Part shown: positions 28,256 through 36,577 of the stretch, in pieces
Layout: each line of letters begins with the position of its first letter
Position numbering within the stretch: position 1 is the first letter of the stretch
Assembly: GCA_012839205.1 (NCBI GenBank)
Contig: DUNT01000071.1
Span: forward strand, 1 to 55,218
Length of the DNA: 55,218 nt
Source of the DNA: Clostridiaceae bacterium
GTDB lineage: Bacteria > Bacillota > Clostridia > DSM-8532
Direction: 5' to 3'
Notes under the pieces: generated by a model
Database searches by the model: none
Told to the model about the DNA's origin: nothing
The model's input: the letters and a program-made list of their open reading frames with translations, nothing else
Program-made: the position numbers and the translations under genes

Positions 28256-28576
28256 TTAGTCATCCTGAGCTAAAATATCAGCGCCGACCGCCTTCTCAAT
28301 ACTCTCCTTAACAAATTTCTTACCAATTCCCAATGAGCCTTTACTGCCAGGTATAAGAATAATTGCTGGAAAGTAACTGCTTCTGTACTTAGATATTTCA
28401 TCCATAATACCATAAGCTTTATCTTCGGTAATATATATCAGTGCATATCCATCAGCAACAAGACTTTCAAGTAAGTTTGCCGTTTCCTCATTGTCTTTGG
28501 TGGGATATATGTCAAAGCCAATTGCCTTAAATCCCAGGATACTGTCTTTATCGCCTATGACTGCAATCTTATGCAT
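28256..28576 (-). CDS. ntpG: V-type ATPase subunit F (E. hirae NtpG)
   Basis: 106-residue small rotor-associated subunit. It opens with [24 protein letters not shown], the conserved start of the family, and has [10 protein letters not shown] and a central [11 protein letters not shown] segment. Its start overlaps the subunit C stop by 8 nt, implying coupling. Position between C and A matches the E. hirae ntp order. Confidence 0.94.
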   Translation of the reverse strand: MHKIAVIGDKDSILGFKAIGFDIYPTKDNEETANLLESLVADGYALIYITEDKAYGIMDEISKYRSSYFPAIILIPGSKGSLGIGKKFVKESIEKAVGADILAQDD

Positions 28577-29585
28577 AACCCAACCTCAGCCTTTCCCTAA
28601 TGGTTTCCCTTGGAACTTTATTCTTTATGCCCGTTATGATCAGCCGGGCATTTTTTATCTCAGTCTCCTTGAAAAACAAATATCCGATAACTGGCGAAAC
28701 GCCCATAACCACGTACTTGCTTTCCTTTAAATACAACGTGATATAATCATCCAATATTTTTTCAATTTCTGATATGCCGTCTTCATTATGAGCTGCCTCT
28801 TTGAGCTGTATTGCAAGTTTATCATAGCCAATATCTTTAAGTAGTGAGAATAACTTATTCAGCCCTTCCTTCAGCATTTCTTCAAACATTTCCTCTTTAA
28901 AACTTCCGTTTTTTATCCAGGCCTTACGTATGAAATCCTCCGGCTTTTTAAGCAGCTTTGACCTTATAAATATCCGAATATTGGCTGTATCAATCAGCAT
29001 GTTTACCAGTTTTATCAAGACAGGATCTTCGCTTTTTTCTGCATCAGCCATCATTTCAGCATAGCTGGCATTATCCAGAATAAAGTCAATAAGCTGAGGA
29101 TCTCCTGTTTTATTAAAGGCCTCTTCAGCTGCTGTAACAGCCTGGCTGAATATTTCCGATACATCCTCAAATTTTCTGTCAGTCATCATTTTAGCAAGAT
29201 TTTTCGGCTCAATGGTGCCCAATTCAGACATAGTTTCCTTTACATCAATCCGTAAGAACTCAGCTTTCAATATGAGCTTAGCATTAAGATAATCATACCT
29301 TTTCTTAAAAAGGTTAATTACCAATGGGTCGGGAACAATTTCCCCGATGAAGTCATAGGTCTTCTTAAGCTCCGAGGAAAGAAATCTTTCAATATCCTCC
29401 GTACCCTCTTTGCCGGCGTTTGGGTCCTGGCCGGAATAGCCGGCTTCGGCTAAAAGTTTTATCGCATCAGCAGAATCAGTGATATCAAAAAGTCGCTCTA
29501 ATCTGTTTAAAGGCAACAACTTTGATTCTCTGACACGTATTCGGGCTGTGGCATATGCATAACCCTCTTCTTTGATTCTGGCCAT
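28569..29585 (-). CDS. ntpC: V-type ATPase subunit C (central stalk socket)
   Basis: 338-residue all-helical d/C subunit that links the rotor shaft to the membrane ring. It starts ARIKEEGYAYATARIRVRE, continues LLAEAGYSG, and ends in the family-typical PVIGYLFFKETEIKNARLI segment, which includes the conserved E-x-E-I/V-x-N-x-R-x-I. The ATG at 29585 has AAAGGAG 5 nt upstream; a start at 29606 would overlap the E gene and lacks a ribosome site. Confidence 0.95.
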   Translation of the reverse strand: MARIKEEGYAYATARIRVRESKLLPLNRLERLFDITDSADAIKLLAEAGYSGQDPNAGKEGTEDIERFLSSELKKTYDFIGEIVPDPLVINLFKKRYDYLNAKLILKAEFLRIDVKETMSELGTIEPKNLAKMMTDRKFEDVSEIFSQAVTAAEEAFNKTGDPQLIDFILDNASYAEMMADAEKSEDPVLIKLVNMLIDTANIRIFIRSKLLKKPEDFIRKAWIKNGSFKEEMFEEMLKEGLNKLFSLLKDIGYDKLAIQLKEAAHNEDGISEIEKILDDYITLYLKESKYVVMGVSPVIGYLFFKETEIKNARLIITGIKNKVPRETIRERLRLGYA

Positions 29586-29598
29586 ACAAACTCCTTTA

Positions 29599-30201
29599 CT
29601 ACTCATTAAACAATATCTTTGCTACCTCGGTCTCCATGTTTGGTCTTTGCATGTCTAGAATAATCTCCAAGGTACAGTTTACTTCCATCTCACCATAGCG
29701 AAGAATAAAGCCACCTGACGTATCCAGGGAATCCTTCGCCAGGCTTAATACAGCCGACAAACCTTTAGCCTTGAGTTTCTGGTTTAATCCAGAAATAAAA
29801 TCTTCACCCAAACGTTTTTTATCTCTTTCATTAAAAACTATAACACCGTCTTCATTTTTTACGGTTTCAAGAATAATGCTTTCCATAAAGAGTTTATACT
29901 TGTCCACCGGCATATCGGACAGTTTTTGTAAAGCCACTTCAAAAGTTTCATCAATGCACTCCTGGCGCACTTTAAGCATATTCTTTCTATCTTCCATACT
30001 TTCAGCTGCCTTATAGCGCTGCTTAATAAGAGCTGCTTCTTCCTTGGCTTTCTCAGTTAATAGAGTCATCCTCTGGAAAGCCTCTTTCTCGGCCTCGGCA
30101 ATAATGTTTTCGGCTTGCGCATTAGCCTCCTGCATAATCTTATCATGCAGGCTTCTGGCATCTTCCAGTATTCTTTCTTTTATTTTTTCGGCTCCATTCA
30201 T
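29599..30201 (-). CDS. ntpE: V-type ATPase subunit E (peripheral stalk)
   Basis: 200-residue stalk protein. A long amphipathic helix (about 1-85; NGAEKIKERILEDARSLHDK through Ala/Glu-rich repeats) pairs with the G/H-type subunit, and a globular C-terminal domain ends with GGFILRYGEMEVNCTLE, a family hallmark. It lies 19 nt after subunit K. Confidence 0.94.
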   Translation of the reverse strand: MNGAEKIKERILEDARSLHDKIMQEANAQAENIIAEAEKEAFQRMTLLTEKAKEEAALIKQRYKAAESMEDRKNMLKVRQECIDETFEVALQKLSDMPVDKYKLFMESIILETVKNEDGVIVFNERDKKRLGEDFISGLNQKLKAKGLSAVLSLAKDSLDTSGGFILRYGEMEVNCTLEIILDMQRPNMETEVAKILFNE

Positions 30202-30220
30202 TTTTAAAGCCCCTTCTAAT

Positions 30221-30694
30221 TTATATTTGATTCAACATAAGAATGGAAACAACAAGGCTCAGTATAGCAAACATCTCAACCATAAGGGCGTAAATGATTG
30301 CATTACCAAGCGCTTCAGGCCTTTTGGCAACCAGATGTATGCCTGCCGTAGAGACTTTACCCTGCCATGTAGCTGACATATATCCTACAACACCAACCGG
30401 TACCCCTGTTGCCATTAGTGCAAGGCCGGTTTCGAGGGTTTCAACGGCTGGTATCTTGCCGACTATCATAAATGCAATTACAAATCCATAGATAGCCTGT
30501 GTTGCAGGAAGTGCCTGCAGAATCATTGTTGCTGCAAATCTGCTGGGTTCTTCTGTAACAACACCTGCTGCTGCCTGTCCTGAAATACCGCAAGCTTTAG
30601 ACGAGCCCAGAGCTGCAACCATAAATGCGATAACCGCACCTAAAAATGCCCATACTTTCGGGTTTAAGAATAAATCGACAAATTTTAAGTCCAT
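30221..30694 (-). CDS. ntpK: V-type ATPase proteolipid subunit K with Na+-site residues
   Basis: 157 residues, four transmembrane helices from a duplicated hairpin, forming the rotor ring. The ion carboxylate is Glu140 in the fourth helix (ALMVEMFAIL). The first hairpin has LPATQ (Leu62, Thr65, Gln66), and Gln111 lies in WQGKV. The E. hirae NtpK Na+ site uses L61, T64, Q65, Q110 and E139, so every ligand is present with a constant offset of one. This strongly suggests Na+ coupling. Known biology says such enzymes can act as Na+ pumps or synthases; the direction here is unknown. Confidence 0.96.
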   Translation of the reverse strand: MDLKFVDLFLNPKVWAFLGAVIAFMVAALGSSKACGISGQAAAGVVTEEPSRFAATMILQALPATQAIYGFVIAFMIVGKIPAVETLETGLALMATGVPVGVVGYMSATWQGKVSTAGIHLVAKRPEALGNAIIYALMVEMFAILSLVVSILMLNQI

Positions 30695-30718
30695 AGTGTT
30701 TCCTCCTGATAATATTAA

Positions 30719-32719
30719 TTATAGTATCCCGGTTTTTGTTCCGGAATTTAGTACCGCTGCTGATTCATAATCTACCACAATATACTTTGTCTTGGCTTTA
30801 TAAGGTTCAAATGCCACTCCACCGCCTTCCAGGAACTTTCCAAAGAATTCCAGGAACTGAAGTCTGCAGGAATGGACATATGCCCCAAGAGCATTTAGAC
30901 CAATGTTTAAAGCATGAGCAAAAACCAGTATTACACTGGCAAGTATAACTCTTATAACAATGAATCCTCCAAAGGATGTTGCTAAAGTATTTACTATGTC
31001 ACCTATAATAGCTGAGGCAAGTCCCAGAGCAAGGATTCTTGTATAGGAAAGACAATCGCTGAAAAAGCCTACTATATCATAAAGCCCCGGCAATCCACCA
31101 AAAATCTTTCCAAAGATATTTTTAGATTTTCTGCCACCGGTCAGCAGAACTAAAACCACACCAATTACAAAAACTTTGTAGCCTGCCTGAACAATTGCGC
31201 TATCGCTTGAAATAGTTAAGCCTGGAGCAAAGGGCAAAAGAATCATAATAAATCCGCTGTACATTATAATGACAAAGAAAGCGTCACAGATGGCATCGAA
31301 GATTTGCCCCCTTCGTATAAGGTTCAGCCCCTTCATAACAAGACCTGAAAACATATGAATTATCCCTATTAAAATAGAATAGCTCATCATAAGCTCGGTT
31401 TGTTCAGTAGGAACAATCCATAGGGCTGTTTTGGTGAGGGATGCTATTCCAAACCAACTACCATAGAGGAAGCCTGCGAATATAGTTGCCAGACCACTAA
31501 AAAACAAGAGCTTAACAAATTGCCTTGTTTTATCCTCCATACGGAATTTTTTCAGTGCAAAACCTGTAGCTAAAGCAATTAACAAGCCATAGCCGCCATC
31601 CCCCAGCATAAGACCAAACATAAAAATATAAAAAGGCAGAGTAATGGCTCTGGGATCTATCTCAAGACTTGAAGGCATACCGTACATCTCAATAACCGGG
31701 TTAATTGCTTCAATGATTGGACCATTTTTAAACAGAACAGGGAATTCTTCATCCCTGGCCGGTTCTTCTATGCTGACAGCACAGCAGAATTGCTTGTTTA
31801 TATATTCTTCGACCTTTTCCGAATGCTCGGCAGGAAGCCAACCTTTTAACAGAAATGTTTTGTTTGTGGAAAGCAAACGACTTTTGGCTTCGATTCTTGC
31901 TTTTTCGGCTTGAAAAGCGTCTGAAATAATCTCCAGATCTTCTCTCTTTTTAGCCAGCTCAATAATAAGAGCTTTTTTGTTCTCCCGCTCTTTTTCCAGT
32001 CTTTTTAGACTGGCTTTTAGTTTTTCTTTTCTTTCGTGAGCGGTACCTTGTCCATCACGGATAGTTATGCGGTTCCATCCCCATCCTCTTAATAACTCCA
32101 TTATATCTGATTCAGAAGTCTTCATGCCAAATATAACCGCATAATGTATGTCTTCTTCACTCTTTGCTATTACCAGCTCCGATTCCGGAAACTCACTTTT
32201 CAGCTTTTCCTCAAATGACTTTAAATCTGTTCTTCCCGGCAGACTACCCGTTTGTATAAATGTATAGCGTGTATCTGTAAGTTCCAAAGGCATGTCCAGA
32301 CTAATCCAGGGTTCAATGGAATCCAGCTGATTTCTCAAATTATTCTCTTCAGCTTTTAATTTTGTCAAATCGTCTTCAGCATTGTTAATCTGAGCCGCAT
32401 AGCTCATTATCTCGTCTTTTTTATTAATCCTTTTATCATAATCAACTTCGGAAATAATGCGTCTGGCTGACAGAAAGGGTTTCTTTATCGGGGCATAGCG
32501 ACTCAGTATATCTATTGCCCGCTCCAGCCCAGATATATTCTCATCTATTTTTGCTAAATCAGAAACAACATCCAGATTGTATACACTATCACCAAGATTC
32601 TCATCCGGTTCTTTCTGATCTATTTCCAAAACTCCAAACTTCAACAGTGCCTTTAATAAAGCGGATCGTTCCTGGGCAAGCCCTAAAACAGCGATTTTAT
32701 TCATTTTTACCACTGCCAC
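30719..32719 (-). CDS. ntpI: V-type ATPase subunit I (membrane stator, a-type)
   Basis: 666 residues. The cytosolic N-terminal half (about 1-340) has two coiled-coil arms, and the C-terminal half has about seven to eight transmembrane helices, as usual for the family. The ion-channel Arg is expected in YVHSCRLQFLEFFGKF, followed by the conserved EGGG and FEPYK. GDGGYGLLIAL marks the first membrane part. The GTG start at 32719 lies 2 nt after the upstream stop, so translation is likely coupled. Confidence 0.96.
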   Translation of the reverse strand: MAVVKMNKIAVLGLAQERSALLKALLKFGVLEIDQKEPDENLGDSVYNLDVVSDLAKIDENISGLERAIDILSRYAPIKKPFLSARRIISEVDYDKRINKKDEIMSYAAQINNAEDDLTKLKAEENNLRNQLDSIEPWISLDMPLELTDTRYTFIQTGSLPGRTDLKSFEEKLKSEFPESELVIAKSEEDIHYAVIFGMKTSESDIMELLRGWGWNRITIRDGQGTAHERKEKLKASLKRLEKERENKKALIIELAKKREDLEIISDAFQAEKARIEAKSRLLSTNKTFLLKGWLPAEHSEKVEEYINKQFCCAVSIEEPARDEEFPVLFKNGPIIEAINPVIEMYGMPSSLEIDPRAITLPFYIFMFGLMLGDGGYGLLIALATGFALKKFRMEDKTRQFVKLLFFSGLATIFAGFLYGSWFGIASLTKTALWIVPTEQTELMMSYSILIGIIHMFSGLVMKGLNLIRRGQIFDAICDAFFVIIMYSGFIMILLPFAPGLTISSDSAIVQAGYKVFVIGVVLVLLTGGRKSKNIFGKIFGGLPGLYDIVGFFSDCLSYTRILALGLASAIIGDIVNTLATSFGGFIVIRVILASVILVFAHALNIGLNALGAYVHSCRLQFLEFFGKFLEGGGVAFEPYKAKTKYIVVDYESAAVLNSGTKTGIL

Positions 32720-32721
32720 GA

Positions 32722-33030
32722 CTAATTCACAATCCTTTCCACAATGTAATCTGCTGCTTCATTAAGTCTTTCTTTAGCTTTTAACCTGATCTGTTCCAGT
32801 GCCTTATTTTTGGAGTCGGCTTGCAATCTGGCTTCTTCTTCGGCTTCTTCTCTGGCCTTTTGAAGTAACTCCTCTGATAAGGCTTCACCCTCCAACAGGG
32901 ACTTTTCCAATATCTCGGAGGCCTTTTTTCTTGCCTCGGCCAAGATCAGCAGAGCCTGTTGTTTAGCATCATTTTCAAGTTTAGAGGCCTCTTCCTCACT
33001 TTCAATAATGGCTTGAAGAATGGTGTTCAT
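32722..33030 (-). CDS. ntpF: V-type ATPase peripheral-stalk subunit G/H (E. hirae NtpF-like)
   Basis: 102-residue, almost wholly helical Ala/Glu/Lys-rich protein (EEEASKLENDAKQQALLI and following repeats) that forms the stalk coiled coil with subunit E. The start is the ATG at 33030, 5 nt after AGGAGGG; an ORF extension to 33057 overlaps the end of the diguanylate cyclase gene. It is the first ATPase gene in the operon. Confidence 0.88.
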   Translation of the reverse strand: MNTILQAIIESEEEASKLENDAKQQALLILAEARKKASEILEKSLLEGEALSEELLQKAREEAEEEARLQADSKNKALEQIRLKAKERLNEAADYIVERIVN

Positions 33031-33049
33031 CGGTACCCTCCTGTTATTA

Positions 33050-34237
33050 TTAAGCACTAGTTATACAGTTTCTACCACAGCTTTTTGATTTATATAGTGC
33101 TTCATCTGCTTTCTTTATAACGTCATAACTGGTTTTTAATAAGTTTGTTTTTTGGGCTAATCCCATACTTACTGTAATATTAATTATTTCTTTGCCTTTT
33201 GAGTATTCGCCAGGTTTATCAGGTTTTTCAGCTGGCCTGTTTTCTGATCTTATAATAAATGGTCTTTGTTCAATAGTTTTGCGTGCCAGCTCTAATTGAG
33301 CCATTATCTCATTATAGCCCTTTCCGGTAAATAGTACAACAAACTCTTCCCCACCATAGCGAAATATCTTTGCTCTGTTTAAGGTGTTTTTGAGAATTGA
33401 GGCCACCATCTTTAAGACCTCATCACCTATATCGTGCCCATGTCTATCATTTATTTTCTTGAAAAAATCCAAATCTATCATTGCAATAGCATATTTTCTG
33501 CTCCCGAGTTTCAAAAGTTCGTGTTCAAGGGCTCTTCTGGATAACACTTCTGTCAGTGTATCATAAAATACCAAAGAATACGACACATCAAACATTGCAA
33601 TAACCATAATAACAAAAATTGCTGATGTAAAGATTGCAACCAATATAATCCTGTTTGAGAGGTAGAAGGATACTATTGATGTTATTAGAACAGCAACATA
33701 AATAAGATCCATATATCTTTTCTTCAAAATATAGCATGATAACAGGAGTCCTACCGCCAGTATATACAAAACCATGGCAGGCACTTTTATCCCTATATAA
33801 ACTTGATTTATGTCCTGACTAACAGGAACATTTGACTTAATTCTAAAACTGATAAAGACCCACAAAAGTTGGGCCAGAAGAACTATAGCCTTGTTTCTCC
33901 CGTAGGTACTTATAATGCCTCTTTCTTTAGAGAAACTGAGCCAGACAACATTTACAGGAAATAATATGCTAAGCATGGTCACGGTTTCCACCAGCATAGG
34001 AGGATGATCCTGTGACATATATATAAAGATATATGATAACAAAGCAAAACAGACTAAATAAAAAGAATTGCTGTTCTGGTACCAGATGCTCATAAATATG
34101 GCTAAGAAGGCTGTTACATAAGGCATAACCATAATCAGGGATTGTGCAGCAACGCTGGAAGACTCAGCCTTGACAGCCAGAGTCCAAGCAACCAATATTA
34201 CTGTTATTGGTGCTAACACCCCCACCACTTTACGCAT
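33050..34237 (-). CDS. membrane-bound diguanylate cyclase (GGDEF domain)
   Basis: 395 residues: about seven or eight transmembrane helices (residues 5-225) followed by a GGDEF domain. That domain shows YDTLTEVLSRRALE, IDLDFFKKINDRHGHDIGDE and the active-site variant RYGGEEF, which is the active GGEEF form. It should make c-di-GMP from two GTP. The usual inhibitory RxxD site five residues before the GGEEF motif is absent (sequence there is NRAKIF), so product inhibition by that site is unlikely. It ends 19 nt before the ATPase stalk gene with no terminator, so it is probably the first gene of the V-ATPase operon. Confidence 0.92.
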   Translation of the reverse strand: MRKVVGVLAPITVILVAWTLAVKAESSSVAAQSLIMVMPYVTAFLAIFMSIWYQNSNSFYLVCFALLSYIFIYMSQDHPPMLVETVTMLSILFPVNVVWLSFSKERGIISTYGRNKAIVLLAQLLWVFISFRIKSNVPVSQDINQVYIGIKVPAMVLYILAVGLLLSCYILKKRYMDLIYVAVLITSIVSFYLSNRIILVAIFTSAIFVIMVIAMFDVSYSLVFYDTLTEVLSRRALEHELLKLGSRKYAIAMIDLDFFKKINDRHGHDIGDEVLKMVASILKNTLNRAKIFRYGGEEFVVLFTGKGYNEIMAQLELARKTIEQRPFIIRSENRPAEKPDKPGEYSKGKEIINITVSMGLAQKTNLLKTSYDVIKKADEALYKSKSCGRNCITSA

Positions 34238-34336
34238 TTGTCCTATGTACCTTTCTATTATTTGTTATTATTATATACTATTCTACATTTTGTTAAGGAT
34301 TTATGCAATATTTGCATCTAAAGCAAAATAATAATA

Positions 34337-34360
34337 AAGGAAGGACTTTCGCCCTTCCTT
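34337..34360 (-). terminator. terminator after the Cys-rich gene
   Basis: On the minus strand AAGGAAGG-(8 nt)-CCTTCCTT is followed by TATTATTATTTT. It starts right at the stop codon at 34361 and separates that gene from the diguanylate cyclase unit. Confidence 0.75.
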
Positions 34361-35212
34361 TTAGCATTTATTGTCTTCCACACCCGGAAAATCAAATTTC
34401 TGCGGCGGGAAGAACTGATCCAATGGGAATTCGATGCTGTCAAAGATATCGCAAGGATTCTCATCGGTGGAAGCAATGCACTCCTTGTTGGGGTAGCAGA
34501 AATTAAAGGCGGGAATCAAAAGCTGAACAAGGCGTACAAGCTTTATGATTGAAAAAATACCAAGAGTGACAACAACTCTCCTCTGAGGTCCGAGGATATT
34601 ATTTACCTCGTTTTGTTCATCATCACACCCAAAATGTTTATGATGTCTTTCATGTACTCTCTTTATTCGGGTATTCAGTACCAGAGGCTCAGCTACCTCC
34701 ACTTTAATTATGGGAAGGTTATCCTGTTCTACTAATCCTCCACAACCGTCGTTGCATCCTTCACATACCATAGGCAGAGGCTGGTTCAAATCAACACTCT
34801 TGAAAATCTTGATTTTGCCCTCAGATCCAAAGAGAATCACTGTCTTTGAAAACCATACGAAACCTACCTTGGGACTGGAGTTGACAATATTTCCTGTAAC
34901 GTCCTTATAGCAGAATTCACATACGACACGTATCTTGTAACGTACATTAACAGTAAAAAACCCTCTCTTGAAAGGGACATCTTCAAGATCTGCCAATACT
35001 GCCACAACTTCTGCGTCTTTTGTCTTTACCTTGATTGCATTATTGATGAGATCCTGTACATTGTCTACAAAATCAACAACCGCATCCTCAACACAATCTT
35101 TCTCGCGGCAATTGTCATATACTTTTTCTACATGAACACATACGGCTTCCCGTAGCTTGCATATGTCTTCGCCGCATATAAGTCCTGGAACCACTTGATC
35201 TTTACAGCCCAT
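34361..35212 (-). CDS. Cys-rich clostridial protein of unknown function
   Basis: 283 residues beginning MGCKDQVVPGLICGEDICKL, with about 18 Cys. Cys clusters are CREKDC (about 35), CEFCYKD (about 100), CEGCNDGCGG (about 155) and single Cys near the C-terminus. There is no signal peptide and no clear transmembrane segment. I recall similar MGCK..VV.GLIC proteins in other Clostridia as uncharacterised, possibly spore-related, but I cannot assign a function. The ATG at 35212 is 9 nt after GGAGG; an ATG at 35248 has no ribosome site. It is divergent from the plus-strand pair at 35372. Confidence 0.8.
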   Translation of the reverse strand: MGCKDQVVPGLICGEDICKLREAVCVHVEKVYDNCREKDCVEDAVVDFVDNVQDLINNAIKVKTKDAEVVAVLADLEDVPFKRGFFTVNVRYKIRVVCEFCYKDVTGNIVNSSPKVGFVWFSKTVILFGSEGKIKIFKSVDLNQPLPMVCEGCNDGCGGLVEQDNLPIIKVEVAEPLVLNTRIKRVHERHHKHFGCDDEQNEVNNILGPQRRVVVTLGIFSIIKLVRLVQLLIPAFNFCYPNKECIASTDENPCDIFDSIEFPLDQFFPPQKFDFPGVEDNKC

Positions 35213-35371
35213 TTTATCGGTCCTCCATTTCAGAATAATTGCCTTCACATTGTCATAATATGCCTTTTAGATGAATTGGTTACTGTGAGTAATATTAACT
35301 CCAGGACATAAATATGAATAATAAGGAGACATGTACTTCTAATTCTATTCTTTTTAAAGGAGTTGTGGGAT

Positions 35372-36487
35372 GTGCCCTCAAATGAAAATATACGACATCT
35401 GTTAAAAAACAGTATGGGTATCACCACCTGTATCTGGTATAAGAACGGGCTTTTTATGAGTCTGTTGGATAAAGGGAACAGATGGGGGCCTCCATTTTCA
35501 TTGTCAGACACTTCAACCGGCGATTTTTCGGCTCTGTTGGAAACAAACGATGTCATAAGTACCTGCTATGTGGATTATTCAGGGAGGCTACTATATATTA
35601 ACTCCTGTGAAGAGAAAAAAGAACCGAAGGTTTTACTGGAGAGTCGTATAGAAGGCTATTCTCCGTATAACGTTCGTCTTGCAGAGTCCGAAGGATCGGT
35701 TCATGCTTTTTACATTATATCTCATAATCGAAAGCAATTATTAACATACCAGAAAATTGACGGCCCGGAAAGTATGATGCCCGAGGTTTTAGGTGTCATC
35801 ATCCGGGATGGACAGAGCTATACAGTCAGCACAGATGATGTAAATATTCACCTCTTTTTCCTTACAGATGTTCAGGGTATAAACCTTTTAGTACATAGAA
35901 AACTTTACGGTGGAAAAGCGTCAAAACCCATCACCACACCGTTTCCCTACAGCGCATCACTGAGGTTGCAGTCGGTTATATCGGATGATGGACTGCTTTA
36001 TATTCTTGCCTCCCCGGACGATGGCCAGGATGTTAGTGTCATATACAGATTTGATCCCGTTCTTAATAAATTTTCTAAAGGACTTGAGGTGTATAACAGT
36101 TCTTCCGGACAAGGAAGCGATAGCCTTATTCTGATTAATAATAACCCATATGTAGTACGTTCATTAAAATCCTCCTTGATTCTCTCGAGAATCAGCCGTG
36201 ATATAAAAGGCATTGCTGATGAAGCCAGAATCGATCTGGTTGGCCGTGATATCCTGTTAAAGTGCAGATATCAGTCAAATTACAAAAAGGACAGAGCTTT
36301 TAAGTGCGATCTTACTCCAATGCTATTCGGAAACGGACTTCATTTTCCTTTCAACTTAAAGACACTTATGACACAAAAGAACGAGAATGAAACTATTGAC
36401 AGCAAAGCCTTCAATGAGCGTATTCAGGAACTTGAGGGCCGGATAGAATTTCTTGAAAACACCATACGGGAAATCCTGAGACCATGA
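35372..36487 (+). CDS. beta-rich protein with C-terminal coiled coil, unknown function
   Basis: 371 residues from the GTG at 35372, 9 nt after AAAGGAG; the TTG at 35363 touches the ribosome site. Residues about 1-310 are rich in short alternating strands with repeated aromatic/Gly turns and may form a beta-propeller, which is inference. The last 40 residues (FNERIQELEGRIEFLENTIR) are a clear coiled coil. No signal peptide is seen. It is followed after 90 nt by the degenerate hydrolase gene on the same strand, so they may be co-transcribed. Confidence 0.75.
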   Translation: MPSNENIRHLLKNSMGITTCIWYKNGLFMSLLDKGNRWGPPFSLSDTSTGDFSALLETNDVISTCYVDYSGRLLYINSCEEKKEPKVLLESRIEGYSPYNVRLAESEGSVHAFYIISHNRKQLLTYQKIDGPESMMPEVLGVIIRDGQSYTVSTDDVNIHLFFLTDVQGINLLVHRKLYGGKASKPITTPFPYSASLRLQSVISDDGLLYILASPDDGQDVSVIYRFDPVLNKFSKGLEVYNSSSGQGSDSLILINNNPYVVRSLKSSLILSRISRDIKGIADEARIDLVGRDILLKCRYQSNYKKDRAFKCDLTPMLFGNGLHFPFNLKTLMTQKNENETIDSKAFNERIQELEGRIEFLENTIREILRP

Positions 36488-36577
36488 CTTGGTTCTTGAA
36501 GCCTTTTCGACAGTATGTTAGCATATAGTATATAGAATTCATGTCTCATATTATGGTTAGACAAGAGGAGACAATTT

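Noticed and set aside
35245-35556. 103-codon minus-strand frame opposite the 35372 gene
   Set aside because: It is antisense to a better-supported gene with a ribosome site and has no family features.
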